A stretch of DNA of 64,000 bases from Sporodiniella umbellata (Eukaryota; Mucoromycota; Mucoromycetes; Mucorales; Rhizopodaceae): contig JAIXMR010000102.1 of assembly GCA_025677835.1 (NCBI GenBank), positions 1 through 64,000 on the forward strand. The letters run 5' to 3'. Made by a program: the position numbers and the translations under genes. The notes under the pieces were generated by a model. The model did no database searches. It was not told the DNA's origin and was given only the letters and a program-made list of their open reading frames with translations. Numbering within the stretch: the first letter of the stretch is position 1; each line of letters starts with the position of its first letter. This document shows positions 11,401-24,487 of this stretch, in pieces.

Positions 11401-14400
11401 TCAAAACATCAAAATGAAATCTATTGCCTTCTTCTTGGTTTTGCTGAGCAGTCTCTAAAGCAGCATTTCTAGCCGCATCAAAAACAAACTTCATTTCCAA
11501 AAATTCCGTCAAAAAATTCAATGTGGGCGGAAGCGATTCAGTAACCACCACCTGAATGGATCCCATACGAAGTTTGAAACCTTGATTGTATCCTGGATAA
11601 CTTTCCTTTTTCTTGGGATCATATGTCCTATAGGAAAAGTTGGCCAGGTCGTCACCGATAATGCTTACGATGAATTTTTCGGAGGCGGGTGTGTTGAGTG
11701 AATGGGAAGTAGCTAGTGTTGTATCGTCTGAGAGTGTAAAATTGCCGAATTTACCGAAAACCTCAAGTGTAGAAGGATCCATCTTGACGACAAGGTCACC
11801 AAAACTCAGTTCAAGTGTTCCCAAGCGAGTACCATCATTGTTAAGTATGAGGTTGATACTGTCCATATGAACGCTTACTTTCATTCGAGCTACGTTTGTC
11901 TTTGCTGGCTGTATATTGATTTTGGAGGCTCGTCTTTTCCTCTGAGGTATGCCTGATGCATCGGGTACAAGCAATGACCTTCTGTGGCTGCTTCGTTCAT
12001 CAGGCGTAAGGTTTTTGCTATCGTCGGGAGCGCTGGATTCAGAAGAGGAAGGACCGGTAAAAGTCTTCATGACCCAGTTGTAGATACGAAGTACAGAGTT
12101 CCGAGTAACGATGACTGTAAATGTGGAGAGCATACAGTCTACAGTCTGGTCGTATCCATTGTATGCGCTCGCAAATTCTGGGTGTTGCTTCGACGCTTGT
12201 TTGTATTTGACGTTGATCAGATTTAGATCACTGTTAGGATCTGTTTGTTTATCAAAAGTGCCTGAAGTTACTAAATAGTGGAACTCGTCTCCGTGTTCCA
12301 TCTTGTCTACCACGTTAAGCGCCTTGAGAGAGACATCTACTAATAGATCTAGAGGTCGTGTGATTACGATCAGCTCAAAGCTTTCTAATATAATTTCGCA
12401 CAGGAGCTCATCTCTTTTTCTATTCTCAACCACGCAAGTTTCATGAAGCATAGCCGAAACTTTGTCCACTTGAAATACCAGCTTGAATTGCTCAGCGTCG
12501 GTAGCTGTAATTTTCTTTTTGCCTCTACCAGACTCCACAGTCAACTCGTTACGTGTACCAAAAAGAAAATCTTGATTGTTATAAAACCGAGACTGAAGTA
12601 AATTGGACGATGTATCTTTGGGGACAGGTTCTTCCTTCTTAGGCGTATCCTCTTTGTTATTTGGGATCACGATATCCAAAATTTTCATGAATATTTTGTA
12701 TTTGCTGTCTGACACATTGACAGAAATCAGGGGTAGATGACCCGATATTTTAAACTTTGTAAACTCTGTCTTTCCAGGCAATATACAAAGTTCAACTAGA
12801 AAATTCATATCAATGCGGTCCACTAGACGTGGGTCCACACCGCCTGCAGGTGCGTCGTTTTGAAGTTGCTGTAGACACTCCTGCACAGAACCAATAAGGA
12901 TTTTGGTCTGTGTCAATTGAAGATTAAATTTATCGTACATGAGATTTTCTAGATTTTTAGAGTCTTCTGCATTATATTTTGTGATGTCTTTGGCTTTCAT
13001 ATCTTCCACAAGCTTGGTATCAGCAAGCTGACTGTCAATATTGATATGGCCAGCGTCAATGACTAGTACAGAAGAATCCTGAGTTGTTAGGCTATAAAGC
13101 ACCAAAAAAAAACTTGTAAGCTTAACAAATCTTGAAAGAATTGGGTATCACCTTTCAGGGAAAAATATAATGGGCGCATCCATATCAATATCAACATCTA
13201 ACGTAGTGTGTGTCTCGAGAGCAAATTCTAAGCCTGCGCGTGTCTGAAGTTTGAGCTCCTCAAAGGTGTCGCCTGCAACAGCAATCAAAGCGTTCACACT
13301 TTCCATCTTGGAGCTCGGTGGTCGAAAGAAATCCATGATGCCCACAATTAGCTCTGGGTTGTATATGATTTCTAAATGTCTCATTTTTAGAGAAAGAGCA
13401 TTATCAGCCGAACTTTGTAGAGGTTTGTGTTCAAACACAACATTAAAAAATGGGTCTGTTTCACTTATAGAAGGTCCATGGCGCGTGGTAATTGATGACT
13501 TTCTTCGCTCAAGATCGTTTAGGTTATAACTTGAATCTAATAAAGAGGTACTATCCAGTAATTTTTAGTCAAAGTTTTTTTTTGGCCTTTCTTTTTCTTT
13601 TCTTTTCTTTTTTTTTTTTTTACAAAGAAAAGATGTCTATTATACCCTCTGTCGTTCTTTGTTTTAACGCCAATAAGTTGACGATAGATGGTATTTTGAA
13701 CACTGCCATCAAACAGTTGAAGGTCACCCAAAGCAGCCCCGATTTTGATGGATTCAAGGTACTGAGTTGTGTCTAAAGAGACAGCATTGAAAACAAGCGA
13801 AAGCAAGTCTTGCTCTGTCTTTTTCTTTACGTTTTTCTTCAAAGTAAATGAACCGCGGTTAAGTTTGGTTTTTAGGTAAAATTTGACCGTCTATGAAAGA
13901 TAGAATTTAGCTTTTTTTTTTTTGGGGTTCAAAAGTGGCGAACGTACATCTCTTGGGATATCCATAGATGATGCGATATTTGATTTATCTTCTTCATACT
14001 CAATAGCGTGGTATAGCTCTTGTCGCTGTTCTTCGGTAATTTGAATATCTCCATCAGGTTCGTCACTTTCTTCAGTCTCGTTGTCTGAGGTTGTCTTTGA
14101 CGAGCCTGTAATCCATCCCCACCAGCTTTTATTAGCGTTTTCTTCCTTTTTTTTTTTATTTTGAAGGTCTATAAAACAAGAATCAGTAACTATTTGAGTA
14201 GATATCTCAGTACCTATTTTTAATTGTTTTGTGCGTATTTTCCCTTTCGCCATACTTCTGTAGAGTCGAATATCCTCAAAAGACAAGATCCGTTCCAAAT
14301 CTTCCAAGATACTGTTTTGCTCAGCTGTAGATTTATTGAGCTTAAATGCTACGTAGCATTCAATATACTGTATTCTTTGATCTCGACGTGTTTTGAAATG

Positions 14401-15763
14401 ATCCCAGCTCCATTTGTAGTTTCTTTCATGAATTTCAGATAAAACTGCCTGTGCCGCAAACTGAAAAAATTCTTTGGGATGTGTTTTAACTGTTTTAGAT
14501 TTCTGGGGATGAAACTTGAGGTACTTTTGCTTTTTGAGATTGGCATGAAATAGGTCCAACATGAGTATACAGTCTCTGTACTGATGATCGTCTAATCCAA
14601 AAGCGATTTCATCAAACAAAAGGGCAACATCCGTCTTTGGAACATCTCCGCCAAATCTTTTGTTTAACTTGACTTTACCCGTACCTGAAACCGGTTTGAG
14701 TAGATACTGCTGATATGCATGTGGACGTGTCGAAGTAGGAATCTAATGGATGCGTAAGCATTGGTTTTCTTTCTTTTTTTTTTTGAGTACCATTTCTGTA
14801 AAAACCTCCGATGCCTCTTCATGATGCATACCAGCTAGAGACTTTGTATCTGTATTCCAATAGACTGATAGTGATTGAAGTGTAACAAGCTAAAAGTACA
14901 TACAGAAGATAAGTACAAGTAGTAGCATACGGATATGAACCTTATTAATTGAATTGGCTGAATCGTTGATAAATTTTGGCTGCCAGTCGCTGTCGGTAGA
15001 CAGACCGCTGAGTTCTTTCAGGGTCACACCAACAGCAAAAGGATGTCCAGGATCCGATATTTTGTCTTCGTATCGAATATGAATATTTTTGATGGTGAAT
15101 TGAAAGTTATCAATGACTTTGGTGGTCAATTGATTCAAAAACCCATCACTTGAAGTGTCTTGGTTCTTTTGTTCTGTGGGTGGTGCGTCCAAAATCTCGG
15201 CTGTGGCCAATCGTCGTCGCTTCACATTGAGCAACCTTTCTTCTTCTTCTTCTACCGAAAGCTAACAATAAGAATAGTAAGAAACTCCAAAGGGAACATC
15301 CATCTTCTTTTTCTAAAGAAGAAAGTTGCATCTTACGTTGGCTTCACTCTTTGGCTCGGCCAATAGATAAACATGGTCCACTATGACTTTGACAGGCTCA
15401 CTTCTTAAATTGGACCAAGGAATCACTAGTGTGAGCTGGCCCAGATAGCCTATATGAAACAGTTCAGCTTTCGTTACTTTAAAACAAAATAGGAGGAGCA
15501 ATAACAACCTTCTGAGACATTAATGGGAAGATTGAGCTTATCGAGTGCATCTCTACGTAATTTTAGATCGTTCAGATTCACCTCGCCTATGACATAGTGT
15601 TTAGTTATTGTAATAAGCTAATATAAATAAGGTACATGAAAATTAAAAGGACCCCCATATTATTACCTTTCCAGATACCAATTTTAAGTTGGTCGTAGTT
15701 TAAGTTGGAAACATAGTTTTTTAAAAAACGATTAAGAATGTTGGCTACAAGCGATTCCAACAT
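5435..15763 (-). CDS. VPS13: VPS13 bridge-like lipid-transfer protein
   Basis: Large peripheral membrane protein that moves bulk phospholipid between membranes at organelle contact sites. Thirteen exons (high to low): 15667-15763, 15509-15586, 15337-15449, 14941-15261, 14791-14889, 13948-14742, 13646-13890, 13152-13550, 7298-13091, 6876-7228, 6120-6816, 5984-6057, 5435-5930. Phases close throughout and give about 3186 aa, close to the 3144 aa of yeast Vps13. The N-terminus (MLESLVANILNRFL, IGIWKGEVNL) is a chorein domain. The central repeat groove and the VAB-type region (for example PISFEAVGNSQDVTLL) follow. The C-terminus has the ATG_C-like and PH-like parts (KPVVGFFDMASNVTAGI). Several donors are weak (GTTGTT, GTTCAT, GTACTC), so individual junctions may be off by a few codons. 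The gene is divergent from VIP1. Confidence 0.93.
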
Positions 15764-16353
15764 TAGACCACTCTAGAAATCGCGAATACTAAAAAAAAAA
15801 GGCGGAGTAAAACAGAAAGAGAGAGAGATAGAGAAATAGTTGGGTTTAGGGCGCAATTTTTATGCAGTCGTTTATTATCAAATTAATCAGACAATTTGTG
15901 ATTCCTCACAATAAAGAGTCAAATATGTTATCGCTCAAAAGAGAGGGCTTCTAAAAAAGAAATAAGGTGTAAATGAATAGCTTAAATAAGCAAAATAAAG
16001 AGAGAGGACCTTGTATGACATTCAGTCGTCAATAATAAGTGATACGTTCTAAATTTAAACGTGGAATACATCATCGTTACTTTTAATCAGGAGAATATAA
16101 ACAAACACTAAACAGAAAAAAGTCACCAAAATAACAGACATATCTTTTCATTGATGTTGTTCTCTAAGCAGTACAGGTCAATAATGCAAAGTACTCTTTA
16201 AAATGCCTTGGATAGAGAGAAAAGAAAAAGAATGTCCCTCATAGACACACACACGTGTCGTCGCACAAGCCAGTTTTTTTTTTTAAGGTGTCAAATTTCA
16301 ATCTATTTTGTTATTTTTCCTTTTTATTATTATTTATTTTCTTGTAAAAAAAA
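15764..16353. promoter_or_regulatory. Divergent spacer VPS13/VIP1
   Basis: 590 bp between the start codons of VPS13 and VIP1. It is AT-rich with purine runs (GA repeats near 15820) and short A/T tracts. No clear TATA or CCAAT box and no additional gene seen. Confidence 0.4.
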
Positions 16354-19300
16354 ATGCCTACGACATCATTAGAGAGCCCAGTGCCTGAGAAAAGAGGAAA
16401 ATGTAACTAAAAGAACAAAGATGAACAAGGACTTGTATTGATGTAGCTTGTGATAGATATTGTGGGTGTGTGTGCTATGGATAGAAAGGCTAGATCAAAG
16501 CCAATGAGCCATATTTTAAACCGGTTATTAACGCTGGGTGATTTTGAGATTGTTATGTTTGGAGACAAAACGATTTTGGATGAAGGTAAATAAATAAATC
16601 GTAACAGAATAACTGTGGTAAACCTGACGCTTTTGGTTAATATGAAGAGGTGGAGAATTGGCCTGGCTGTGATTTTTTAATCTGTTTTTTTTCTGATGGA
16701 TTTCCGTTGGAGAAAGCGATTGCTTATACCCAGCTTAGAAAGCCTTACTGTGTAAACGACGTGCAAATGCAGACCTTACTATGGGACCGGAGAGTCGTCC
16801 TGTCTATTCTGGATGCCATGGGTGTGCCTACACCTCCACGCTTGGTCATCTCCAGAGACAGTGGTGCACGGGTGAACCCTGAAGCAGCAGCTGCTTTTAA
16901 AAAACACACTGGCATGGATATGGATCGTGTGCTGGCGAGATACGCTACACCTACCGAATCTTTTACGATAGAGGCACATTCGATCAGTGTGGGGAATGAG
17001 AGCTTGGAAAAGACTTTTATTGAAAAACCTGTAGACGGAGAAGATCATAACATCAATATTTATTATTCTGAAAAGAGAGGAGGTGGTGGGAGAAGATTAT
17101 TCCGAAAGGTATGCCTTTTTTTTTTTTTTTTTTTTTTGTTAGGATTGAATCCGAACCCTATTCATTCTTACCCTTATTCTATTTTTTTTACCCAGATTGG
17201 TAACAAGTCAAGTGAGATGGACCATACCCTAAGTTTTCCACAGGAAACAGGATCTTGGGTTTACGAGAAATTAATGGAGACTGAGAACTGTGAGGATATC
17301 AAACTTTACACTGTAGGTCCTCAATTTGTTTATGCAGAGACAAGAAAGTAAATAGAATGTGCATACTTGAAACATCACAAACAATCCCCTTTTTTTTTTT
17401 TTGTAATAATAGATCGCCGACGGTCGATGGCCATGTGAAGCGTAATACAGACGGAAAAGAAATTCGCTATCGTGTGAAATTGACACAGGAAGAGGAAGGT
17501 ATTGCTCGAAAGGTAGCCAAGGCATTTGGCCAAAATGTATGTGGGCTAGATATATTACGCGTACAGGGAAAGTCTTATGTGATTGACGTCAACGGTTGGA
17601 GTTTTGTGAAAGGAAACGACTTTTATTTTGATCAATGTGCAAAAATATTGAAAGAGTTGTTTTATCGTTCGGTTCAGCAACGACCTTTATGTTTGGCAGA
17701 TAAGATACCTCCTGAAATCTTGCCAGAAAATGCCTGGCGACTTAAAGGTTTTGTTGCCGTCTTTCGTCATGGAGACCGTACACCAAAAGAGAAGATCAAG
17801 ATGTCCACCACCGCACAACCATTTATCGATCTCCTCGAAGGCTCCAAGCGTGAGGTCGTCTTTCGACAACAACACCAGCTGCTCTCAGTTCTCAAAGCTA
17901 TCCAGACTTGCATTGAAACTACAGAGGAGCCACAACAACTTCAAAAACTCACATTCTTCAAAGAGGCATTGGAAAAAAAACAAGAGCTTCCAGGCACAAA
18001 AATACAATTGAAGCCCAAATTCGATAAAAGCACCTCACATTTGGTAAAGGTCCAGATTGTTATTAAATGGGGAGGCGAGGTAGATATATAAGTAAAGTAG
18101 GTTGGTTGCTATTAGAGATTGACTGTGTCTAGTTTACCCATGCTGGACGTCACCAATCGCGTGATTTGGCTGAGAATTTGAGGAAGGATATGAACATTTT
18201 GAATAGACAGGTACTAGAAGACGTCAAGATTTTTAGTAGCTCCGAAAGACGTGTGAGAGACACAGGTAAGGGAGTAAGAAGGGAAAGGACTATTGAATTT
18301 TGATGTTCTGATTGTTTATGATAGCACAAGTATTCGCTCGTTGGTTCTTGGGCGATCCAGAAACACTGGAAGGGATTATTGCCGAAAGCAAGTATTTGTT
18401 GGATGACAGTAATGCAGCCAAAGAACCATCGGACACAGTTAAAAAAAACTTGAAAGAGTTGTTGGATCCAGAAAACAGTATCCCTGGATGGATGTTGGCC
18501 AAGATGGGGTGGGATGCTAGCTTTCCTCAGCCCAGCATATATTTACAAGAAATTGCCACCATTATGACGTCCATGCAACGACTGATGAAAGAGAACTGGG
18601 ACAAACAGGATACAGAAGCTATTCAGAGACGTTGGTGTTGTTTTGATTCCCCTAACCTATTCAAAGAGAGATGGGAAAGAATGTTTTGCAACTTTGTAAG
18701 CCAGGATGGGGAAAACCAACCAATTTACCCAGACCCTTCGTCTATACCAGCACTTTATGACTCTCTTAAATACGACGCATTACATAACAGACCCTTCTTG
18801 GAAAGCACCTTTTTTAACCAAGGAGACGACCTTTTAAACAATCTGTACAAAAAAGTTAAGGTTATGTTTGATTTCATTGCCCCACAAGAGTTTGGCGTTT
18901 CAGACAACGAGAAGAAGAACATCGGCATGCTTATTAGCTTTCCTCTGTTGAAAAACATTCTTAATGACTTGGAAGAAATGCAGTTTTCAGACGTAGCAAG
19001 GACTCGCTTGTACTTTACAAAAGGTAAACAAAAGACTTTTGCAATGTTTACTCACCCAATACAAAGAATCTCATGTTCACACCCTTTTGAACCTTGTTTA
19101 CCTTTCTGGAGTACCTACAAAAGTACCCAAGAACACTTTGCCCGAGCTGGACTGTAAGTGAAAAAGAAAGATACATAAACAGTTGACTTACAACTGAGGG
19201 GCCAAACCTATGCAGTTTTGACGCAGATTACCTTTGAACTCTATGAAAGAAACAGACACAGCGCCCCTGAAAAAGAATACTCTCTACGCATCGGATTTAG

Positions 19301-19511
19301 CTCCGGAGCTCACTACGATAGTATTCTAGATTTGAAAATGGATGCAGAGCATTGTCTCAAGGTTGCTCCTAGAAGAAACTTGATTCCCCACTTGTCGCTA
19401 GAAGAAGTCTTAACTTACCACAAAGGCTATTTGAACGTTCCCGATTTACAAAGTATTGAGGACCAAATAGAAGAAAGAAGATTATATTATGCTCAAGAGG
19501 ATAACCAGTAA
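16354..19511 (+). CDS. VIP1: Inositol hexakisphosphate/diphosphoinositol kinase (PPIP5K)
   Basis: Dual-domain enzyme that makes 1-position inositol pyrophosphates and, through a histidine-phosphatase domain, can remove them. Nine exons: 16354-16402, 16457-16585, 16648-17108, 17196-17347, 17413-18079, 18133-18265, 18325-19023, 19067-19153, 19216-19511, giving 890 aa. The N-terminal kinase half shows [43 protein letters not shown] and [14 protein letters not shown]. The phosphatase half has RHGDRTPK at 382-389, [12 protein letters not shown], and the second catalytic His motif ESHVHTLL at 764-771, so both catalytic signatures are intact. It is shorter than yeast Vip1 (1146 aa), ending after a short acidic tail. 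Schizosaccharomyces pombe Asp1 is the comparable family member. The start is placed at the first ATG of the spliced frame, giving a short Pro/Ser-rich leader before the conserved GVCAMD block. Confidence 0.93.
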
Positions 19512-19562
19512 ACACATACCTACACACACACATATATATATATATATACATATATACACATA

Positions 19563-19611
<49 letters not shown>

Positions 19612-21966
19612 ACACACATACAGTGCCTGTTTTTTTTTTTTTTTTTGCTTATTCATTCTCAACAAAAACCAGGAACTTTTTTCTTATAGACAATAAACAA
19701 CAACAAACAATGTTTTCATGACAAGTCTTCAGTCTGTAGAGCGTTGAACTTGAAAGTTTACCCGCTTTCTTTATTGCTTTATAGTGAATTCTTTTGAGGC
19801 TTTTTGCCTAAGCAAGCAATAGTAATTAGAGACTATCTCGGGGCTAGGGTCCCCGAATCCTTTTTTAAAGTTCCAGTTACAGTCCTATGAAATCATCTAC
19901 CCAGTGGCGTTTGAACCAAGGAAAAAGCAACGCTTTACTCCCCTAACTTAGAGACGTTTATGATTCACTGTATTCATCACTATTCATTTTTAATTTAACC
20001 CTAAAAGACAGTTACAGCTTGTTTTAATTTGATCATTTACTAGCCATAACCGAGAGTCCAGCCTGTTTAAGCTTCAATTAACTTGAAAGGAGAAGGACAT
20101 ACTGTCTTTTTACCCTTAATTTATTACTTCGGATCGAGTTTCCCTTACAGTGAAGCTCCACAAGCTATTCTTAGGGTAAAATTAGCACGCAAGAAATAAT
20201 TCCCTTTTTTTAGCACTTAAAGTTTCGTTTTCTCTCCTTATTTTGAGTGTCTCTTCAAAACCCTCTTTTCTATATTTGTCAGAAAGCCTTTTACTCACTA
20301 TTCACTATCAAAATTTTTATTTGACTGTCTGTTTTCACGTGTTTTTTCCTGTTCAAAAAACATTACATTTGTTTTACCTCCCAAAAAAAAAAAACAGAGA
20401 AAAATAATCGCTCTAACTCCTTCTTTTTAATAAACTTCAATCTTTTTTACAATTCTTTGTCAATTCAAATTTGTGTTGCCCTTTAAACATACATACATAC
20501 ATACGCATCTGTACAAAGTTTGCGCGCGCGCCCGCGCAATCCACTGCTAGGGTGGATGTTATTGTTGTCATTAAGAAGCGCGCACTTTTTTTTTTAAACA
20601 GTGCTTATAACTTTAAACCAATCTATGTTTTCTGTAACCATAGAAACAAAAGTTCTAAAAATGGTAACGATCAAATAAGTGCCCTTTTTTTACTCTTTTT
20701 TTCACACTATCTGTTTTTCTTACTAACCTCAAGCGATCAAGCACACGGAAGGCTAATTCCGCTTGACTTTACTCTCAAGCTTTGGTGAAACTTAGAGGAT
20801 ATAAAATGTAGAGTCGATCGCTCACAGGCTAGCTGATCGTGAAAAAGGGGAAGCGCTACTCAACACTGGAAATAGCTTTTCGGGTAAATGAAATGAGGCT
20901 AAAGCCTGCATAAAGTTACATGAAAACAAAAAAAACAAAAATAAACATACGATGAATCCCCATATTTGGAACAGGGATATTACTCATTAGGGAGGCGTCA
21001 ACACGTTAACCAGTGCAAAAAGAAAAGAAAAAAAGGGACCCCAAACCTATCAATTTTTTTTTTTTTTTTGGGTATTTTACTAAAAACATTTTACAAAAAA
21101 AAAAAGGGTAGCTCTGTTATTCTATTCTTTATGACTTAAGAAAAATAACAAAATGTGATGAGGCGTATTCATGTACTACATGTACTGATAAATTTTTACT
21201 TGGATGTTAATTAACCCTATTTGATTTGTCCTAATTGGCTTACACTGTGTTTTGCTATATACATTCAAAAAATGTTTTTGCTGTATAAGGAGATTTCTTC
21301 AACCCCTTTTGCTTTTGACTGTTGGGTAACGAGTCATCAATCGAGAAACGACTAAATTACGTGTCTATCACAACATACTCTTAAAGGCCTTACTCCTCTT
21401 TTGGGCATCTTTTTGGTTCGTGTTAGCAAATGGAAAATAAAAAGTAAACAAAACACAAAGTTTTAATTTGGTAACTTTCGATCTTTAGTCAAGTCAGGGC
21501 CACGAAACGATCAGATCCCATTTAACATCTTCTTTCAAGCTTTTGTGTTCCAAAAGAACGTGTCATCTGTTTGTTCTAGAAGTGTGTGATATCAAGTATG
21601 TCATTCAAGTAACGCGATTGCACTACCACAATAGATCGGTAGACCTACTGTAGTTGCAAAAACACAAAATGGCTAGACAGAAGCAAAATTGATATACCCT
21701 GACACCTGTCTCAGGTTATAAAGTTATTGGGTACTTTATATAGTAGAGCTCAAACTGTCAGTAAGAGATGTCTATATCTTTGTTGGTTGCTATATCATCA
21801 GAGTACTAAAACTTGTTGTCTTGTTGAGTCTGTCCAAAAGCCATTGTTTTATGCATATATGTAACACAAAATAGAGTGTTTCGACTAAAGCAGATGCACA
21901 TACAATTAGTTTATTACGAAAAAAAAAAAAAAGAATAGAACGTAAAAAGCTGTAAACAGATGCTTT
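19512..21966. other. 2.4-kb spacer between convergent genes, no gene assigned
   Basis: Lies between the 3' ends of VIP1 and the eIF1 gene, where no promoters are required, so its length is unexpected. It holds a long CA/TA microsatellite (about 19524-19620), a poly(T) run, an alternating GC run at 20522-20537, a small AGGC/GCCT hairpin near 19797-19810, and many A/T tracts. No convincing coding frame, tRNA or rRNA was found by eye. A non-coding RNA or a gene of very short exons remains possible. Confidence 0.4.
19524..19620. repeat. CA/TA dinucleotide microsatellite
   Basis: About 100 bp of CA repeats interrupted by TA steps, directly 3' of the VIP1 stop codon. Both strands give open frames made only of alternating residues, which are not genes. 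Confidence 0.9.
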
Positions 21967-22461
21967 TTAAAAACCGTGAATCTTGATGCTGGATTTCTTT
22001 GCAATGCCTTCGCTAACTAAGAATTCAGCCATCTTCAAGCGTTGGTCGCCTTGCATTTGAATGACTTCACCGTGTTCTTCATCGACAACAACAGTACCGT
22101 TACAAGCAAATGCTTTCTTTACTTCTTTTAATAAACGCTTGCTATCAATTTCTTTTGGTAAACCTTGAAGAGTTGTCAAGGTCTTTCTGCCGTTACGTTG
22201 TTGAATGCGAAGATCTGATCGTTACAGTCAAGTTCAATTTTTGTTTGTTGATTAGCTTTTGTGTTCATTCCATTGCATTTTTTTTTTTAATTGTGTGATT
22301 GAAAACTCACGAAGGTAATTAGCAGTGGTGGCACTTCCTTGGTTATCTTCTTCGACATCAGCGAAGGGGTCTATGTTGTACTTTTTTTTAGCATATATAA
22401 GTAGTGAACATCATTTTAAGGGCTGTTCTCTATTACCAAAAGGTTTGTTGAATTCAGACAT
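21967..22461 (-). CDS. SUI1: Translation initiation factor eIF1
   Basis: Small factor that binds the 40S subunit and enforces AUG selection. Three exons: 22437-22461, 22311-22370 and 21967-22214, with GT-AG introns of 66 and 96 nt, giving 110 aa. The spliced protein reads MSEFNKPFDPFADVEED, then HLRIQQRNGRKTLTTLQGLP, and ends QGDQRLKMAEFLV to IKIHGF. These are the hallmark eIF1/SUI1 segments, and the length matches the family. The acceptors were chosen because only they give FDPFAD and YLHLRIQQRNG in frame. It converges on VIP1 across a long spacer and is divergent from the SREBP gene. Confidence 0.95.
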
Positions 22462-24073
22462 ATAGGATGATAGATGGATGGATGGATGGGATATCTATCT
22501 AATTTCCTCTTTTTCTGTCTTGGCTCCAAGTCTGGTGTCTTTCAATGCGCACCCGTGTCGGCTGTGTTACTACTTGGACTTGGTGGCTATTTTGTCGTAA
22601 TAGGCAAAGCCGTAGCCAATTAAAAAAAGGGAAATGGACAACCAATCAAACCGAGTCTTCAGTCTTGAAATTCTTTTTTTTTCGAGTACACTTCTCAACA
22701 AAAACCTATTGATCGTTTATCAAGTTCAAGTCATAAAAACACCCTAGATGTAGCATAATAGAACAAGTAGTCCAGGCTCGATTTTAAACAGTGTTAATGC
22801 TGCCTATTCTACTATCTTCAATTTGCTTTAGAAATATCTGTATACCTCATCCGTTGTTACTTGATAAGCAATCAAACAATGCCAATCTCACCCCTCGTAT
22901 TTTTTTTCACGATAAAAGACAAAATACATTGCTATGAACGTATAACTGTGTCATACAGCTTAAGTTCGATTCATATGGTCTGAAACAACTGCATTTGGTG
23001 TACAGGCATTAAAGAAACTCGTTTTTATTTTTATGACGTAACGTTAGAACAATACAGTTTCACCAATCTAGAAACAAAGCATAAGCAGGTCGGCCTCTGA
23101 AAATGCTTGGACTTTTATTTCCGAGTAGCTGGCTTCAGGCAGACGATGTTTGCTAAAGTTTGAGTGTCTCATTTTTCGGTAGTCCTACTATCTTCTGTAG
23201 TAGCTTTTTCGCAGAGCTTGTTCGATTCGATCTTCAAAAAATCGTCTTTTATTTACACTGCGATGAAAAAAACAGCTAGTTTGAAATAAATTCGAGTGCT
23301 TTTGTCTATTACATTTGGTCAAGGAAAATAATAATCTCCCCTTTCTAAAAAAAGTGTTTTGAAATAGTCTGACATGGCCTTTCATCTTTTATTGGGAGTG
23401 TTTAAATTAATTACTTTATAGAATATAAAAGACATGAATTACTTAACATTTAGCGTTGATACAACAACGAACTTAACAGACAGCTCTATTTTATTTGTTT
23501 TTACCCTTCCTCTCCAAAACAAAAAGATGTATCGAAGCTCTCATTTTACTTTTACATAGCACAATAGAAATCATTTAATAGAGCCATTTATTGTTTAAAA
23601 CAAAACACAGACTTTTGGTTTTTCCTATGAGAGAAAGGCCTTTGAATTATGAGTGCATATTGATCGTATTTGAACTAACGACTGCACGTCCCTTACGAAA
23701 GCAGCTTTTTGAGTATTATCTTGCTATTTTTGTTTTTGGATTTACATACCGTTCATTCTGCTGTATCGCATCCTTTCTTTATCGCTGACTAAGTATTACA
23801 GCAATTAATAGTGGACTTGAGTACCCTATTGTCTTTCCAACAAGGACTGAAACTGTCTTGAGTAGACGCTTTCCATATAATGAACTCTATGAGTTTGTAA
23901 CAAGCATATCAAGAAAAAAAAACTTTGAAAAGAATAAGATTTTTCATCAAACAAATAAGACTTGATTTTGTTGAAGGTACTAGGTTTGTAAGAAAACTTT
24001 TAGATTTCTTAATCTAGATAGCTGTTGGTTAATAAGAAGGTATTGTTCATTAAAGACATCTTTGGTAGGCCTT

Positions 24074-24111
<38 letters not shown>

Positions 24112-24487
24112 TGGCTCTCTTGGCTCAAGACCAACTGCTAAATGGAACGCTTTTTAACACTATCTAAACCATAAAAAAATTATTTGAAAAAAAAAAAAAC
24201 TTTAACCAAGTTGAATTCTACTACTTTAAAATGAAGGGTTTGAATGTCTATACCTCTTCTGTGGTTAACGGGCTACATCACTGCTCGCTGGAGTGTGAAA
24301 CATCCCAGGGCGGATTATCCGCTGTACCTCGACCAATCAAAATATAAATAGTGCGTCAACTGATTTCCAAAAAGAAAAAAAATAAAGAATCACGCCAGAA
24401 ATTTCAAAGGAAAAGATGAATATTCATCGTACTAGAGCTAAAAAGCGTCTTTTTTTCTTTAATCTTTCTTTTGGTTTACTTTAATCG
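22462..24487. promoter_or_regulatory. 2-kb divergent spacer eIF1/SREBP
   Basis: Promoter-bearing region for the eIF1 gene (-) and the SREBP gene (+). It contains a GGAT repeat near 22473-22490, a T/A junction ending in about 30 consecutive A near 24078-24109, and a CCAAT box plus TATA box in front of SREBP. Open frames of about 65 codons (23188-23385 and 23591-23788) have no recognisable similarity and are not called. Confidence 0.4.
24333..24350 (+). promoter_or_regulatory. CCAAT box and TATA box of the SREBP gene
   Basis: CCAAT at 24333-24337 is followed by TATAAATA at 24343-24350, about 140 bp upstream of the SREBP start codon. The spacing and order fit a core promoter with a short 5' UTR. 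I see no clear sterol-regulatory element or E-box beside it. Confidence 0.5.

Noticed and set aside
19727..19775. tRNA-like TAGAGCGTTGAACTTGAAAG segment
   Set aside because: It recalls a D-arm and a UGA anticodon loop, but the anticodon stem has mismatches and no acceptor or T-arm could be paired.
19836..19868. GGGTCCCCGAATCC followed by a T run, resembling a pol III B box and terminator
   Set aside because: No A box at a suitable distance and no cloverleaf on either strand.
20471..20788. 105-codon plus-strand frame
   Set aside because: Composition is low-complexity and AT-driven, with no similarity or splice context.
21150..21195. GTGATGA and CTGA boxes suggesting a C/D snoRNA
   Set aside because: Only about 30 nt separate the boxes, too short for a C/D snoRNA, and the terminal stem is poor.
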